Assembly: GCA_025350105.1 (NCBI GenBank)
Contig: JANXYJ010000181.1
Location: 1 to 64,000, forward strand
Direction of reading: 5' to 3'
Source: Terriglobia bacterium
Lineage (GTDB): Bacteria > Acidobacteriota > Terriglobia > Bryobacterales > Bryobacteraceae
DNA: 64,000 bases
A program made the translations under genes and the position numbers. Numbering within the stretch: the first letter of the stretch is position 1; each line of letters begins with the position of its first letter. Below are positions 7,431 through 17,016 of this stretch, one piece after another. Below the pieces are notes generated by a model. The model was given only the letters and a program-made list of their open reading frames with translations. It had not been told where the DNA came from and did no database searches.

Positions 7431-9869
7431 TCAATTCTTGTACAGGGGCGTGGGTGTCCAAACGTACTTGCCGGTTTTGTTGATATAGCCGTACTTCCCG
7501 TCTTTGGTGGAAACAAACGCAAGACCATGGTGGAAGTCCTCAGCGCGCGTTGCCGTCATGGGTTCGATGACCATTTTCCCTGTGGTATCGATGTATCCCC
7601 ACTTACCGCCAATTACCACCGCCGCCAGCCCCTCAGAGAAGTGAAAGGTCAAGTCGAATCGGGGTTTAATAAAGGTCTTGCCGTTGCGATCAATGTATCC
7701 GTACTTCTTGCCGAACTTCCAACGCGACAATCCCTCCACGAAGTCTCCCCATACGGTGCCACAGTCTGTCTCACCCGCTGATACCGGAGGCTGAAGAACC
7801 ATGGTGCCGGTTGTATTCACGTATCCACAGTTATGTTTTCGATTGACCGAAGCTAGTCCTTGGTTGAAGGAACTTCCCCATTCGAATTGGGGGGCGATCA
7901 TCCACTTACCTGTTTTGTCGATATAGCCCCAGCCATCATCGCCCGAAGTCGATTTCGTGACGGAGGCCATCCCCTCAGAGAACGGATAAACATACGTGAA
8001 CTCGGGTGGAATCGCGAATTTACCGGTCTTATCGATGTAACCCTTCTTACCGCCGACTTCAATTACGGCGAGGCCATCGTGAAACGCGCTTTCCGCGCTG
8101 TCAGTTCCAATATTGTTATGCTCTCCGAAGCTCGTTTCTTGCCGTTCGTCAATCACAACTGCGCCAGTCTTGTCGATGAACCCCCACTTCGCATCGGCAC
8201 TCAATTGCAAACCGGATACTTGGACGCGGGCCAGACCTTCGGAGAACTCCTGCGCCCACGGAAATCTCGGCTCGATCACGACTTTACCGGTCATGTCGAT
8301 GTAGCCCCACTTCTTGTCGCGCTCAAAACGAGCCATCCCCTCCGAGAAATCCCCCACCGCGTCGAAGCACAGAGGTATCACGACTCGGCCATTTTGATCG
8401 ATGAAACCACCTCTGCCTTTATCTTCCACCGGAAAAAGATGATCACCGTCACGTAGGTTAGGTCGGTTCGCGCTGGTTGCCACTGCGCACGCCTGATCAC
8501 GCGGTGCGTGCTCCGGGGCTAGTATGCCGTCCGGCGTTACCTCCCGGCCCGAGCAGCCGCCGAAGTTTTCCTTGTACTCGGCGCATTCCCCCGCTGAAAA
8601 ATCCGAAGGGCTCCAATTCAACAATCCGGACACGCCGCCGTAACGCCACAGAAGCATGTGTTTATCAGGAAAAAGAATCCAGTAGGTTTCCGAGTAAGTG
8701 TTGCCCACGATTAGGAGGACCGCTTCTTCTTGTTGTCCCCGCAGTTGCTCAATCAGGTCCGGCCGCTCTCGAAATCGCATGTCGTCGCCGAACGTTCGCA
8801 ATGTCTTATCCCCAATCGAACGGCTGTGGACATATGAGATCCGGACCGTGACTCGCGGGTGTCCCTGGATATATTGATTCAGCCACGGTACTGACAAAGC
8901 CAGAGTTTCGTACTTCTCAGCGTTGGCAAGAAACGTATCTACGCCCTCAACCCTACCCTGGACTTGTCGCAGAACGAGTCCCACGCTAACGCCCGGCGGA
9001 AAGGTAGCTTTGCGCAGGGTTGCGTGCAGATTCATTTCCTCCGGTTCGCCTTTGTAAGTCGCCGTTCCGTATTCGGGGTGATGATAAGGGGTGATCTCCG
9101 AAGCCACGACTTCATAGCGACTTCTCAGCGCCGTCAAAGCATCGCCGGCGCGATCCTGGGAGCCGAGCAAATTCCATTCGCGTTCGATGGATCGCTTGGT
9201 ATTCTCTACAAGTTCATACGAGAACGTCGAGCCTCTCAAACGGTCTTTGTTCGGCGACTTCTTTTCGAGCAGGTTCGCAACAACCCTTGAAAGGTCGGCG
9301 TTGTATGTCTGCCCGTTCAGGCCCTGGACCGACCAGGGAAGCATGAAGGGGTAGTAGGAATGCGTTTCCGCCCCAAGTTTGGACCCATCTTCGAACGTCA
9401 CCTCCACCGTAACCCCTGGATAGTCGTCCGTTCTGACGTACGAGAACAACGCGGGTACCACGCGTGCTACCTGTTGGGCATCCTTGATTGTGTCGGACAG
9501 CAAAGCCCGCTGGCTTGCTGTTGCTCGGGCTACCTCCAATCGAAAGCGTCCCTTGGGGTCGACGATTTGTTCGTTGAGCCACGCGGGCGTTGCTCCTAGA
9601 TTGAAAAGCTCCGGCCGAGCAATAGTTGGGGCATTCAGCGCAGCGATCAGTGCCTCCACTTTTGACCGATCTACCCGCTTGCCATTTGAAACGAAGGTGC
9701 CGCTCTTGGCACGAATCAAGATGGTCTGATCTTGGGTCGTCCCGAGTCCGCCCCAGCCGGAACGGATTGAAATCTCGCGTACAGGAGACTGAGCTACACC
9801 AAATCTTTGCAGAGAAAGAAGAAGAACACAGGCTAAGTGCCACCGAGATGTGAACCATTTTGCCTGCAC
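7431..9869 (-). CDS. Secreted WG-repeat protein
   Basis: 812 residues from a GTG start (9869) with GGAAAC just upstream. An N-terminal signal peptide (about 1-26, ending GVAQS) points to export. Residues 30-420 match no family I know. From about 425 to the end there are nine WG-type beta repeats, each near GYIDKTGKVVIEP followed by F(S)EGLA. These repeats occur in surface and secreted proteins of unknown role. The gene lies alone between the intact and the truncated copies of the intron-bearing tRNA-Leu. Function unknown; family call is firm, role is not. Confidence 0.88.
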   Translation of the reverse strand: MQAKWFTSRWHLACVLLLSLQRFGVAQSPVREISIRSGWGGLGTTQDQTILIRAKSGTFVSNGKRVDRSKVEALIAALNAPTIARPELFNLGATPAWLNEQIVDPKGRFRLEVARATASQRALLSDTIKDAQQVARVVPALFSYVRTDDYPGVTVEVTFEDGSKLGAETHSYYPFMLPWSVQGLNGQTYNADLSRVVANLLEKKSPNKDRLRGSTFSYELVENTKRSIEREWNLLGSQDRAGDALTALRSRYEVVASEITPYHHPEYGTATYKGEPEEMNLHATLRKATFPPGVSVGLVLRQVQGRVEGVDTFLANAEKYETLALSVPWLNQYIQGHPRVTVRISYVHSRSIGDKTLRTFGDDMRFRERPDLIEQLRGQQEEAVLLIVGNTYSETYWILFPDKHMLLWRYGGVSGLLNWSPSDFSAGECAEYKENFGGCSGREVTPDGILAPEHAPRDQACAVATSANRPNLRDGDHLFPVEDKGRGGFIDQNGRVVIPLCFDAVGDFSEGMARFERDKKWGYIDMTGKVVIEPRFPWAQEFSEGLARVQVSGLQLSADAKWGFIDKTGAVVIDERQETSFGEHNNIGTDSAESAFHDGLAVIEVGGKKGYIDKTGKFAIPPEFTYVYPFSEGMASVTKSTSGDDGWGYIDKTGKWMIAPQFEWGSSFNQGLASVNRKHNCGYVNTTGTMVLQPPVSAGETDCGTVWGDFVEGLSRWKFGKKYGYIDRNGKTFIKPRFDLTFHFSEGLAAVVIGGKWGYIDTTGKMVIEPMTATRAEDFHHGLAFVSTKDGKYGYINKTGKYVWTPTPLYKN

Positions 9870-9985
9870 GTTTCCATTATCCGCCGGATGTAGCTCAATT
9901 CATCCTCGATATGCGGGATGGTGCTACCCCTATGCCGAAGACACACGCAGTTTTTTCGGATTCGAAGTGGGGGGTAAAGTGAAAT

Positions 9986-10292
9986 TGGTGCGGGCGGAGG
10001 GGCTAGAACCCTCACGGACCTTGCGGTCCAACGGATTTTCATACCCTGCTACCGCTTTCGCCGCCGCCCACCGCTTTCGCAATGGGGTTTGGGTCTGGAC
10101 TATCCCTTCACCATGTCCCGGATACCTCTCCGGTGTTCAGGTGCTGCCGGTCTAGTCTCTACACCTTCCCGGCCTTGACTAGGGCAGGGCTTGGCTCGGG
10201 ATCGCCATGTTATAGGGTTCCCCGACTTTGAGCAGTTCCACATCGCCGGTTTCCCGGCGAGCACTCAAGTTTGCGCTTAAGTCCGATGCGTC
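9986..10292 (-). pseudogene. 5'-truncated tRNA-Leu(UAA) copy with its group I intron
   Basis: Second copy of the 6846-7170 locus in the same orientation. Exon 2 and CCA (9986-10039) and the intron (10040-10278) are retained, but only about 14 nt of exon 1 (10279-10292) remain. The acceptor 5' strand and D arm are gone, replaced by sequence in front of the next gene. The T loop is also changed (TTCTAGC for TTCAAGT), so no tRNA can form. Homology continues about 10 nt past CCA. This is therefore a DNA-level duplication and not an intron transposition. Confidence 0.88.
10040..10278 (-). ncRNA. Duplicate group I intron inside the truncated tRNA-Leu copy
   Basis: 239 nt, clearly homologous to 6900-7135 with scattered substitutions. 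The core blocks are present (GACTAGACCGGCAGCACC, AAGGGATAGTCCAGACC). One peripheral stem has gained a mismatch (CCCTGCC/GGCCGGG), while another keeps CCGGA/TCCGG. Without a complete 5' exon it cannot yield a tRNA, and I see no promoter of its own. Confidence 0.8.
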
Positions 10293-10338
10293 ACTTCGTA
10301 ATGTGGATGCGGAGCATGCTTTATACTGGCAGCAAACC

Positions 10339-11301
10339 ATGAAAATCGTAGTCTTAGACGGCCACGCCCTCAACCCCGGCGACCTGGACTGGGGCCCCAT
10401 GCAGCGCTTGGGTGCATTGCAGGTTTACCCGCGCACTCCCGAAGACCAGGTGGTGGAGCGCGCCACTGGCGCCGATGCCGTGCTCACCAACAAAACCAAA
10501 CTCCGCAAGGAAGCGCTGGCCCAACTTCCCAAGCTGCGCTACATTGGCGTGCTGGCCACCGGTTACGATTGCGTCGATATCGCCACCGCGCGCGAACACA
10601 CGATCACCGTCACCAACATCCCCACCTACGGCACCAACACCGTCGCCCAGTTTGCCACCGCGTTGATGCTGGAACTGTGCCATCACGTCGGCCGCCACGA
10701 ACGCGCCGTCAATGCCGGTGAGTGGACCACCAACCCCGATTGGACCTTTTGGAAAACGCCGCAAATCGAGCTCGCCGGCAAAACCCTGGGCATCGCCGGC
10801 TTCGGCCGCATCGGCCGCCAGATGGGAGAAATCGGCAACGCTCTCGGCATGCGCGTGCTGGCGCATGACATTCCGTCATACCGTGTGAATCCGCCTTCAT
10901 GGCCCGGTTTCCGCTTCGCCGAAATCGATGAACTGCTGCGCGAAGCCGACGTGGTCAGCCTGCATTGCCCGCTCACCCCGGAAACCCGCGGCATGATCAA
11001 CGCCGCTTCGCTAAAACATATGAAGCCATCCGCGTTTTTGGTGAATTCCTCACGCGGGCCTTTGATTGTCGAACAGGATCTGGCCGACGCCTTGAATCAT
11101 GGCCGCTTGGCCGGAGCCGCTTTGGATGTACTCAGCAGCGAACCTCCGCCCGCCGATAATCCGTTGTTGATGGCCAAGCATTGCATCATCACGCCGCACA
11201 TGGCCTGGTCCACCGGCGCCGCACGCGGCAACCTGATGAATACGGCAGTTGAAAATTTAACGGCCTACTTAGCCGGCAAGCCCGTAAACGTTGTGAGTTG
11301 A
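10339..11301 (+). CDS. D-2-hydroxyacid dehydrogenase (hydroxypyruvate/glycerate type)
   Basis: 320-residue NAD(P)H-dependent oxidoreductase that interconverts 2-oxo acids and D-2-hydroxy acids. The Rossmann motif GFGRIG is at 154-159. Catalytic residues are Arg239 (NSSRGP), Glu268 (SSEPP) and His287 (ITPHMAW). The sequence resembles glycerate dehydrogenases more than formate or phosphoglycerate dehydrogenases, and it has no C-terminal ACT domain. The start is ATG at 10339; the frame is open further upstream only because it runs into the intron copy. A TATACT box at 10322 is close to the start, so the leader may be very short. Confidence 0.93.
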   Translation: MKIVVLDGHALNPGDLDWGPMQRLGALQVYPRTPEDQVVERATGADAVLTNKTKLRKEALAQLPKLRYIGVLATGYDCVDIATAREHTITVTNIPTYGTNTVAQFATALMLELCHHVGRHERAVNAGEWTTNPDWTFWKTPQIELAGKTLGIAGFGRIGRQMGEIGNALGMRVLAHDIPSYRVNPPSWPGFRFAEIDELLREADVVSLHCPLTPETRGMINAASLKHMKPSAFLVNSSRGPLIVEQDLADALNHGRLAGAALDVLSSEPPPADNPLLMAKHCIITPHMAWSTGAARGNLMNTAVENLTAYLAGKPVNVVS

Positions 11302-11309
11302 GAGCGCCA

Positions 11310-12194
11310 TCAATTCGTCGCCGCCGCACCCATCTCCGGCCGCTCTACCCGAATGATGAACCGCGGTGCATGATCCGCAAAATGATGCAGCAGCGCCCGC
11401 AGAAATAACAGCGCACCCAACATCTGCATGAATTGATCGAACAACGTCAGCAGCGCGTACGCGCCATGTGCGCCGGGCATTTGATCATAGGCCACGCCGG
11501 TCAACCCCATCCCCAACGCACCAAAACTATAAACCACAATTGCGACAATGAACTCCGCGCGTGTGCTGGGCGGAACGCATTTCAGGAACGGATAAAAGCG
11601 CGCGCCAATGCCAATGAAAATCAGCAGCGAAAGCCCCAACCATCCCAATTCAAAAACGCCCGTGGTGCCGGACATTTTGCGTAGGGGATCCAACAGGATT
11701 TGGTGTACCGTGCCCACTTCGTCCATCGAAATGAACATCAGCATTACCGCCAGCAAGCGCCAATCCTTATACAAAGGATCGCGGGCGGACTTCGCCAGTA
11801 CCGCCAGCAAAGTGAGCAAAACGCCGCAACTGAACAGCGCCACTCCGTCAAACCACGAAAGCAAATTGGCTTCGTGATTCAGACTGACCAGACGCGCCGC
11901 ACTCAAGTTCCAACGGCCGTCGCTGGCCACCGAAACACAGGTCTGCACAAAGCCGGCCAAACACAGCGCGATTAAGGCAATCGCAAAAAACTTTAGCAGT
12001 TTGCGCGGATGAATAATGTACGACACACCAGCCGCTGGATCCAAATGCGAATCCTTGCGCGGCGAACGGCGAGGCTTAAACACGGGCCGCCACGAGGTTT
12101 TCGGCGCGTCATGAACACGCGGTGCCTCTTGCCCTCGCGGACTGGAAGCCGCAGCCTCATGAATATGAATCGTCGGATAAGTGGTGCGCGCCAT
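11310..12194 (-). CDS. Polytopic membrane protein of unknown function
   Basis: 294 residues. The first 70 are hydrophilic and basic. Six likely membrane helices follow (for example LLKFFAIALIALCLAGFV, LLSWFDGVALFSCGVLL, LSLLIFIGIGARFY, FIVAIVVYSFGALGMG). The conserved-looking SMDEVGTVHQ motif lies in the third helix region, with acidic and histidine residues near the membrane. I do not recognise the family. The ATG at 12194 is preferred because the longer frame extends antisense into the 12396 gene. Its 3' end faces the dehydrogenase gene with 8 nt between. Confidence 0.75.
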   Translation of the reverse strand: MARTTYPTIHIHEAAASSPRGQEAPRVHDAPKTSWRPVFKPRRSPRKDSHLDPAAGVSYIIHPRKLLKFFAIALIALCLAGFVQTCVSVASDGRWNLSAARLVSLNHEANLLSWFDGVALFSCGVLLTLLAVLAKSARDPLYKDWRLLAVMLMFISMDEVGTVHQILLDPLRKMSGTTGVFELGWLGLSLLIFIGIGARFYPFLKCVPPSTRAEFIVAIVVYSFGALGMGLTGVAYDQMPGAHGAYALLTLFDQFMQMLGALLFLRALLHHFADHAPRFIIRVERPEMGAAATN

Positions 12195-12395
12195 GAGAAT
12201 CCAGAAACTTCTCCGGTGATTCCAATGCGACGAAACAACGTTCGAGGGGAAACGGAAACGCCCTAGCAGCGCAAACAGCGGCCGAAGGGCAAAGGCACGA
12301 CAACGGTGCCCGGAAGTAGCTGACTCCATTATCAGGAAAGAATGTTTCAAGCGCAAGCGCGCCAAATTCCACCGCAAACCATCACAATAGGAAAC

Positions 12396-13550
12396 ATGGC
12401 CCATCCATCCGCCATCACCGCCGCCATCACCGCCGCCATCACCACCGCCACCAACCCTTCCGCCGGCGCACTCAGCGGTTCCCTCTTCGCCCTGGTGCTG
12501 GTGGAAGTGGCCGAACAAATTCACTTGGAGCACCTCCGCAAACTGCTGGGCGCCGGCCCCGCCCGCCGCGAGCCCACCTTTAAACACCCCGCCCCTGAAT
12601 ACGTCCGCTTTGAGCGCCCTCCGGTGGTCGAAGACGTCGATCCCGTGGAGTTGCTCACCGGCGAAAAGTTCCAATGCCGCGTCAAGTACTACGAAAACGG
12701 CGTCGCCTGCGTGGAGCTCGAGCTGCCTTTTCATTGCGATTGGGACGGCTTGTTGAAACTCACCAGCCGCTGGGTGGGCTCAGCCATTTTGGAAAAGCGG
12801 GCCGAAGAAGTGCTGCGGACGCGTTTAACCTGGGCCCGCAAGGCGCTCGTCGATCCCTACGACGTCAATCTCAGCGAGGAGTATTACATCATCCACCTGA
12901 ATAGCGGGCCGAATGGACAAAGCAATCCGTTCACGGCTTCCGCCATGCTCGCCGCGCACGGGCGCGAAATCGCACAAATGGTCCGCGGCGAATCCGCTTT
13001 GCTTTCTGAGGCCGAATACGCCGAAGCCTTGCAAGGCGGCATGTCGTATTATCCCAACGATCTTCTGGTCGCCGGTTGGGTCGCCGCACTGGTCTACGAT
13101 TCAGCCGAAGGCGCAGCGCCTGCTATTCAACTGCTCGAATACGCCAACACCCAGTTGCTGGAATTCCGCCATTACGATGATGTGCTCACCCGCGTGCTGG
13201 AGCGCGTCTACAAAGCCGTTGGCCCCAAACGCGGTTTTTTTTCGCGCTGGCGGCTGGCCCGCCAGGCCAGGGAATTGAACGCCCTCCGCTTGGACGTAAC
13301 CGAGCTCACCGAACGCGCCGATAACTCCATCAAATTTTTGAGCGATATGTTTTACGCCCGCGCTTACCGCATGGCCGCCGCCAAAGTGGGCGTGCCGGAT
13401 TATCGCAACCTGGTCGAACGCAAACTCCGCATCGCCGCCGAACTCTACGAACACATGGTGAACGAATATCATCAGGCACGTTCGTTCGCACTCGAAATGG
13501 CGGTCGTGATTATTCTCGTCATTGAACTGGTAAAACTACTTTGGAAATGA
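12396..13550 (+). CDS. DUF155/RMND1-like membrane-anchored protein
   Basis: 384 residues. A repeat-rich N-terminus (ATC-ACC-GCC 9-nt repeats at about 12412-12450 give AITAAITAAIT) leads to a soluble region, then YYPNDLLVAGWVAALVYD and LLEYANTQLLEFRHYDDVL. The C-terminal half is helical, with LTERADNSIKFLSDMFYAR, and ends in a hydrophobic helix (MAVVIILVIELVKLLW). This order matches the DUF155 (YagE/RMND1) family, whose mitochondrial members affect translation; the bacterial role is unknown. Two in-frame ATGs (12342, 12396) both have AGGA a few bases upstream; I chose the second. Divergent from the 11310 gene. Confidence 0.7.
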   Translation: MAHPSAITAAITAAITTATNPSAGALSGSLFALVLVEVAEQIHLEHLRKLLGAGPARREPTFKHPAPEYVRFERPPVVEDVDPVELLTGEKFQCRVKYYENGVACVELELPFHCDWDGLLKLTSRWVGSAILEKRAEEVLRTRLTWARKALVDPYDVNLSEEYYIIHLNSGPNGQSNPFTASAMLAAHGREIAQMVRGESALLSEAEYAEALQGGMSYYPNDLLVAGWVAALVYDSAEGAAPAIQLLEYANTQLLEFRHYDDVLTRVLERVYKAVGPKRGFFSRWRLARQARELNALRLDVTELTERADNSIKFLSDMFYARAYRMAAAKVGVPDYRNLVERKLRIAAELYEHMVNEYHQARSFALEMAVVIILVIELVKLLWK

Positions 13551-13599
13551 CTCTTTTGCTGCGAGAATGGTGCAACTTGCTTCTCGAAAGGACCCATCT

Positions 13600-14784
13600 G
13601 TGAGCCAACCCAGTCTGCCGCGCAATGCCCAGGAACTGATCGCCCTCCGCCACGAATTCTCCCAGCGATTGGCCGAGGCCAAAAAAGTTCCCCTGCCCTC
13701 GCACTTCACCTGGTACCCCTACGACAGCATGGCTTCCATTGACCATGTGGGCCCCTTCCTGCAGCGCCATTTCGACGACTTTCAGCGAGCGCTGCGCGCC
13801 GGCCCGGTGATCGATTTCGGCTGCGGCGATGGCGACATGCCTTTGTTCTTTGCGAGCCTTGGCTGCCAGGTAGCGGCGGCCGATCATCCGCGGAACAATC
13901 ACAATTGGATGGCCGGCTTGCGCGCCTTGCGCGAACGCCTGAATCTCCCGTTGGACATTTTTGAACTGGATGCCGATACCGCCACCCGCCTGCCCGAAAC
14001 CTCCGCCGGCGCGGATTACGGCCTGGCCATTTCCTTCGGCGTCTTGTATCACCTGAAGAATCCGTATCTCGCGCTCGAAACCTTAGCCAAACAATCGCGC
14101 TATTGTTTGTTAAGCACTCGTGTGGCCGATGTCACCAAGTCCGGATTGGCCATCAAAGACCAACCGCTGGCGTATCTATTGGATCACCGCGAAACCAATA
14201 ACGATCCCACCAATCAATGGATCTTTTCGCCCGCAGGCTTGGAGCGAATCGCCAAACGCAGCGGCTGGCGCATCATCGACAAACTTACCGTCGGTTGCAA
14301 GGACGCCTCCAATCCCACCGACCTAGACAAAGACGCCCGCGCGTTTTTGTTCATGCGCAGTGAACGCCTCTCCGCGCCCGCCACCGTTCGTCTATTGAAT
14401 GGTTGGACCGAAATCACTGAGCTCGAATGGGCCTGGACGCTGAAACATTTCAGCTTTGAAGTGACTTTGAACGAAGCTCAGCGCCCGCCCAAATTTGCGC
14501 TGGAGTTTGTGATTCCCGAAGTGGTGGCCGCGCAATCGCCCACCGTCAAACTATCTTGCCGCGTGAACGGCCAGCCCGCGGGCAGCCAAAGCTACACCGG
14601 CACCGACGAAAAAATGTTTGAAACAGACTTGCCCTCTAGCGTCGATACCGCCAAGCCCATGCTCTTTGAGTTCACCGTCGATCACAGCTTCATCTCGCCC
14701 GATACCCGCGAACTGGGCGTGATCATGCAGTTCAAAGGCAAAATCGGCGGCATTTCGGAAAAGATCAGCTTCTGGCTGTACTAA
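13600..14784 (+). CDS. SAM-dependent methyltransferase with C-terminal beta domain
   Basis: 394 residues from GTG at 13600, seven bases after AAAGGA (13587-13592). A class I methyltransferase core has motif I VIDFGCGDGDMP and post-motif DLDIFELDAD, then SFGVLYHLKNPY, similar to the CmoB/DUF1698 tRNA-wobble group. Residues after about 275 form a separate, probably beta-sandwich, region (EVTLNEAQRPPKFALEFVIPE) ending at SFWLY. Substrate unknown: resemblance to CmoB is only in the core, and the C-terminal domain could bind a glycan or lipid substrate. Cytoplasmic; no membrane segment. Confidence 0.75.
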   Translation: MSQPSLPRNAQELIALRHEFSQRLAEAKKVPLPSHFTWYPYDSMASIDHVGPFLQRHFDDFQRALRAGPVIDFGCGDGDMPLFFASLGCQVAAADHPRNNHNWMAGLRALRERLNLPLDIFELDADTATRLPETSAGADYGLAISFGVLYHLKNPYLALETLAKQSRYCLLSTRVADVTKSGLAIKDQPLAYLLDHRETNNDPTNQWIFSPAGLERIAKRSGWRIIDKLTVGCKDASNPTDLDKDARAFLFMRSERLSAPATVRLLNGWTEITELEWAWTLKHFSFEVTLNEAQRPPKFALEFVIPEVVAAQSPTVKLSCRVNGQPAGSQSYTGTDEKMFETDLPSSVDTAKPMLFEFTVDHSFISPDTRELGVIMQFKGKIGGISEKISFWLY

Positions 14785-14793
14785 CGGCACCCA

Positions 14794-17010
14794 CTACTTC
14801 AAATCCAGAATCTGAAACAGATTGCTGTAATCATCCGTCCAGGCCCGGAAAGCTTTTTTCGGAACGGCGTCGTAGATATACGCATCGGCGAAATATTTGC
14901 TCTTGAATAACTCCGGGTCGGAACTCACCAAAACCCACGTCGAAGACGAAAAATAACTCGCCTCCGTCCCTTCGTCTTCCACGACCTTGGCCGGCTTCCC
15001 CACCGCTGCCGCGCCGCGCTCACACACCGGCTTCAAATCCAAATAGCGATTGGAAATATGCAGCGCCAAAACGCCATTCGGCTTCAGATGTTTGAAATAC
15101 AGCTCAATCGCCTGGCGCGTCAACAAGTGCACCGGAATCGCGTCGCTGGAAAACGCATCCACCGCGATGATGTCGTAATTCTGCGCGCCCTGCTTTAACT
15201 GATTTTCCAGAGTCAAGCGGGCATCGCCCATCAAAATGGCTTTATCCGCATAAGTATGCGGAAAGAAAGTGAATAACGATTGCGCAATCCGCTGAATTAA
15301 CGGGTTGATTTCATACACCCGGAAATAATCGCCCGCCCGGCCATAATTCGACAATACGCCGGAGCCTAGTCCAATAATCCCCGCCCGTATCGGCCCCCTT
15401 GCTTGCAAGGTTTGCATCGCCCGCCCCACCCCGGAACGCTTCCCATAATACGACGTGGAAACATAACGCAGCACCGGGTCCAGCAATTGTGAACCGTGAT
15501 TGATGGTGCCGTGCAGCAGCGTGCGCTCCGCGTAATCTTCCGTGGGAACATCGTCACGCACTTCCAGCGGCCCGTAGAAATTGCGTGCGCGCAACACCAG
15601 GTTTTTCCCCAATGCTTTTTCTTGTTGCACGAAATAGGCACTGAGTGCGCCGATGCCAAGCACGATCAAAATACGCGGCATCCACGCCGCCAAGCCCCGC
15701 GGCAGCGCGGCCCAGGCTACCATCAACATGGCGATCCCGGCGGTCCCCAAAATCACCTCGAGCCGATGGCCCTTTAACAGCTCATTCATAACGGCCCGCT
15801 CACGCAGAAACAAAAAGATGCCCACGCCAATAGCCGCCGCTAACGCCACGCCCGCTACAACCCAATTCAACTTGGCCAGATAATTCCACGATGCGATGAA
15901 CGCCAGAATTCCGCACGCGCACAACGCCAACGGCAATTCCCAATACGCCGGGAACACCCGCGGAGCCACCAACGCCACCAGAATTCCGCCAATCGCTCCG
16001 CCCAGCGAAACCGTCAAATAAAACAACGTCAAATGTTGCGGAGCCGGCCGCCTGCGCGCTAATTCGCCATGGCAAAACATGCAGCACACAAACAATCCCG
16101 CCGCAAAACCCGGAATGGCGAACTTGATATTGAAGTTGCCTTCGTTGGCGTAAATCATATACGCCATGCCTCCCAACGCGGGCACCAATAAGGGGATGAA
16201 TAACCAGCGTTGATAGAACATGTCGCTCTCAAACGAAAAAATGAACGACAAAAGATAAATGGCCAGCGGTAACACCCACAACAATGGAATCGGCGCTACG
16301 TTTTCACTCATGTGATTGGTGACCGAGATCAACAACACCGACGCACACGCCGCCAGCGTCACCCAGAAGATCAATTGCAAAAACGACGGCCCTGGCACCC
16401 GCACGGCGTCCATCGCGTCCGAAATCGTGGCCTCGTCCTTGCTGCTCCATGCCGCATAACCGCACACCAACGCAAAAACTACAAATGCGGCGCTCCAGCT
16501 ATTGGCCTGCAAGTGCGTGGTCAGACGCGGCTCCACCAACAACGGAAAACTCACCAGCGCCAACATCGATCCAAAATTCGACAGCGCAAACAAGCGATAC
16601 GGCACGCCCGCCACAAACTTGCGCACATACCAGGCCTGCAGCAGCGGACTGGTGGAGGAAAGCAAAAAATACGGCAATCCAATGGTCGCCGCCAGCAATT
16701 CCAGAATCCGCAACGTCGGGTCGCCGGCTTCGGTCGGCCGCCAGGAGGCCGATGGATAAATCGGCAACAGCGCGCAACTGGCCAGCAACAACCCCACGTG
16801 CAGCATCATTTGCAGCCGGGGCTTTAAATAGCGCACGGATAGGTGCGCATAACTATAACCCGCCAGCAGCGTCAGTTGAAAGAACAGCATGCTGGCGCTC
16901 CACACGGCGGCCGAGCCACCGAACCAGGGCAAAATAATCTTGGCGATCAACGGCTGCACTTGAAACAGCAGGAACGCACTCAAAAAAATCGTGATCGCGT
17001 AGATGGCCAT
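14794..17010 (-). CDS. Membrane-fused spermidine synthase-like protein (second of a tandem pair)
   Basis: 738 residues. The first 440 or so make up to twelve membrane helices and begin with FLSAFLLFQVQPLIAKIILPWFGG, a hallmark of the fused MFS/spermidine-synthase family. The C-terminal cytoplasmic domain is a spermidine-synthase-type Rossmann fold: IIGLGSGVLSNY, then VYEINPLIQRI, MGDARLTLE, and VDAFSSDAIPVHLLT with the Asp that is catalytic in polyamine synthases. The physiological substrate of this family is not established. Six bases after the stop of its paralogue at 17017, so the two are one transcription unit. Confidence 0.88.
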   Translation of the reverse strand: MAIYAITIFLSAFLLFQVQPLIAKIILPWFGGSAAVWSASMLFFQLTLLAGYSYAHLSVRYLKPRLQMMLHVGLLLASCALLPIYPSASWRPTEAGDPTLRILELLAATIGLPYFLLSSTSPLLQAWYVRKFVAGVPYRLFALSNFGSMLALVSFPLLVEPRLTTHLQANSWSAAFVVFALVCGYAAWSSKDEATISDAMDAVRVPGPSFLQLIFWVTLAACASVLLISVTNHMSENVAPIPLLWVLPLAIYLLSFIFSFESDMFYQRWLFIPLLVPALGGMAYMIYANEGNFNIKFAIPGFAAGLFVCCMFCHGELARRRPAPQHLTLFYLTVSLGGAIGGILVALVAPRVFPAYWELPLALCACGILAFIASWNYLAKLNWVVAGVALAAAIGVGIFLFLRERAVMNELLKGHRLEVILGTAGIAMLMVAWAALPRGLAAWMPRILIVLGIGALSAYFVQQEKALGKNLVLRARNFYGPLEVRDDVPTEDYAERTLLHGTINHGSQLLDPVLRYVSTSYYGKRSGVGRAMQTLQARGPIRAGIIGLGSGVLSNYGRAGDYFRVYEINPLIQRIAQSLFTFFPHTYADKAILMGDARLTLENQLKQGAQNYDIIAVDAFSSDAIPVHLLTRQAIELYFKHLKPNGVLALHISNRYLDLKPVCERGAAAVGKPAKVVEDEGTEASYFSSSTWVLVSSDPELFKSKYFADAYIYDAVPKKAFRAWTDDYSNLFQILDLK

Positions 17011-17016
17011 TTATGT

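Noticed and set aside
6846-10292. Classic genomic island integrated at the tRNA-Leu 3' end
   Set aside because: The truncated copy lies on the 5' side of the intact gene and has kept its 3' end. No integrase is present. The geometry does not match a 3'-end att site.
10228-10338. Upstream extension of the hydroxyacid dehydrogenase
   Set aside because: These codons lie in the duplicated intron and exon remnant. Homology of the enzyme begins at the ATG at 10339.
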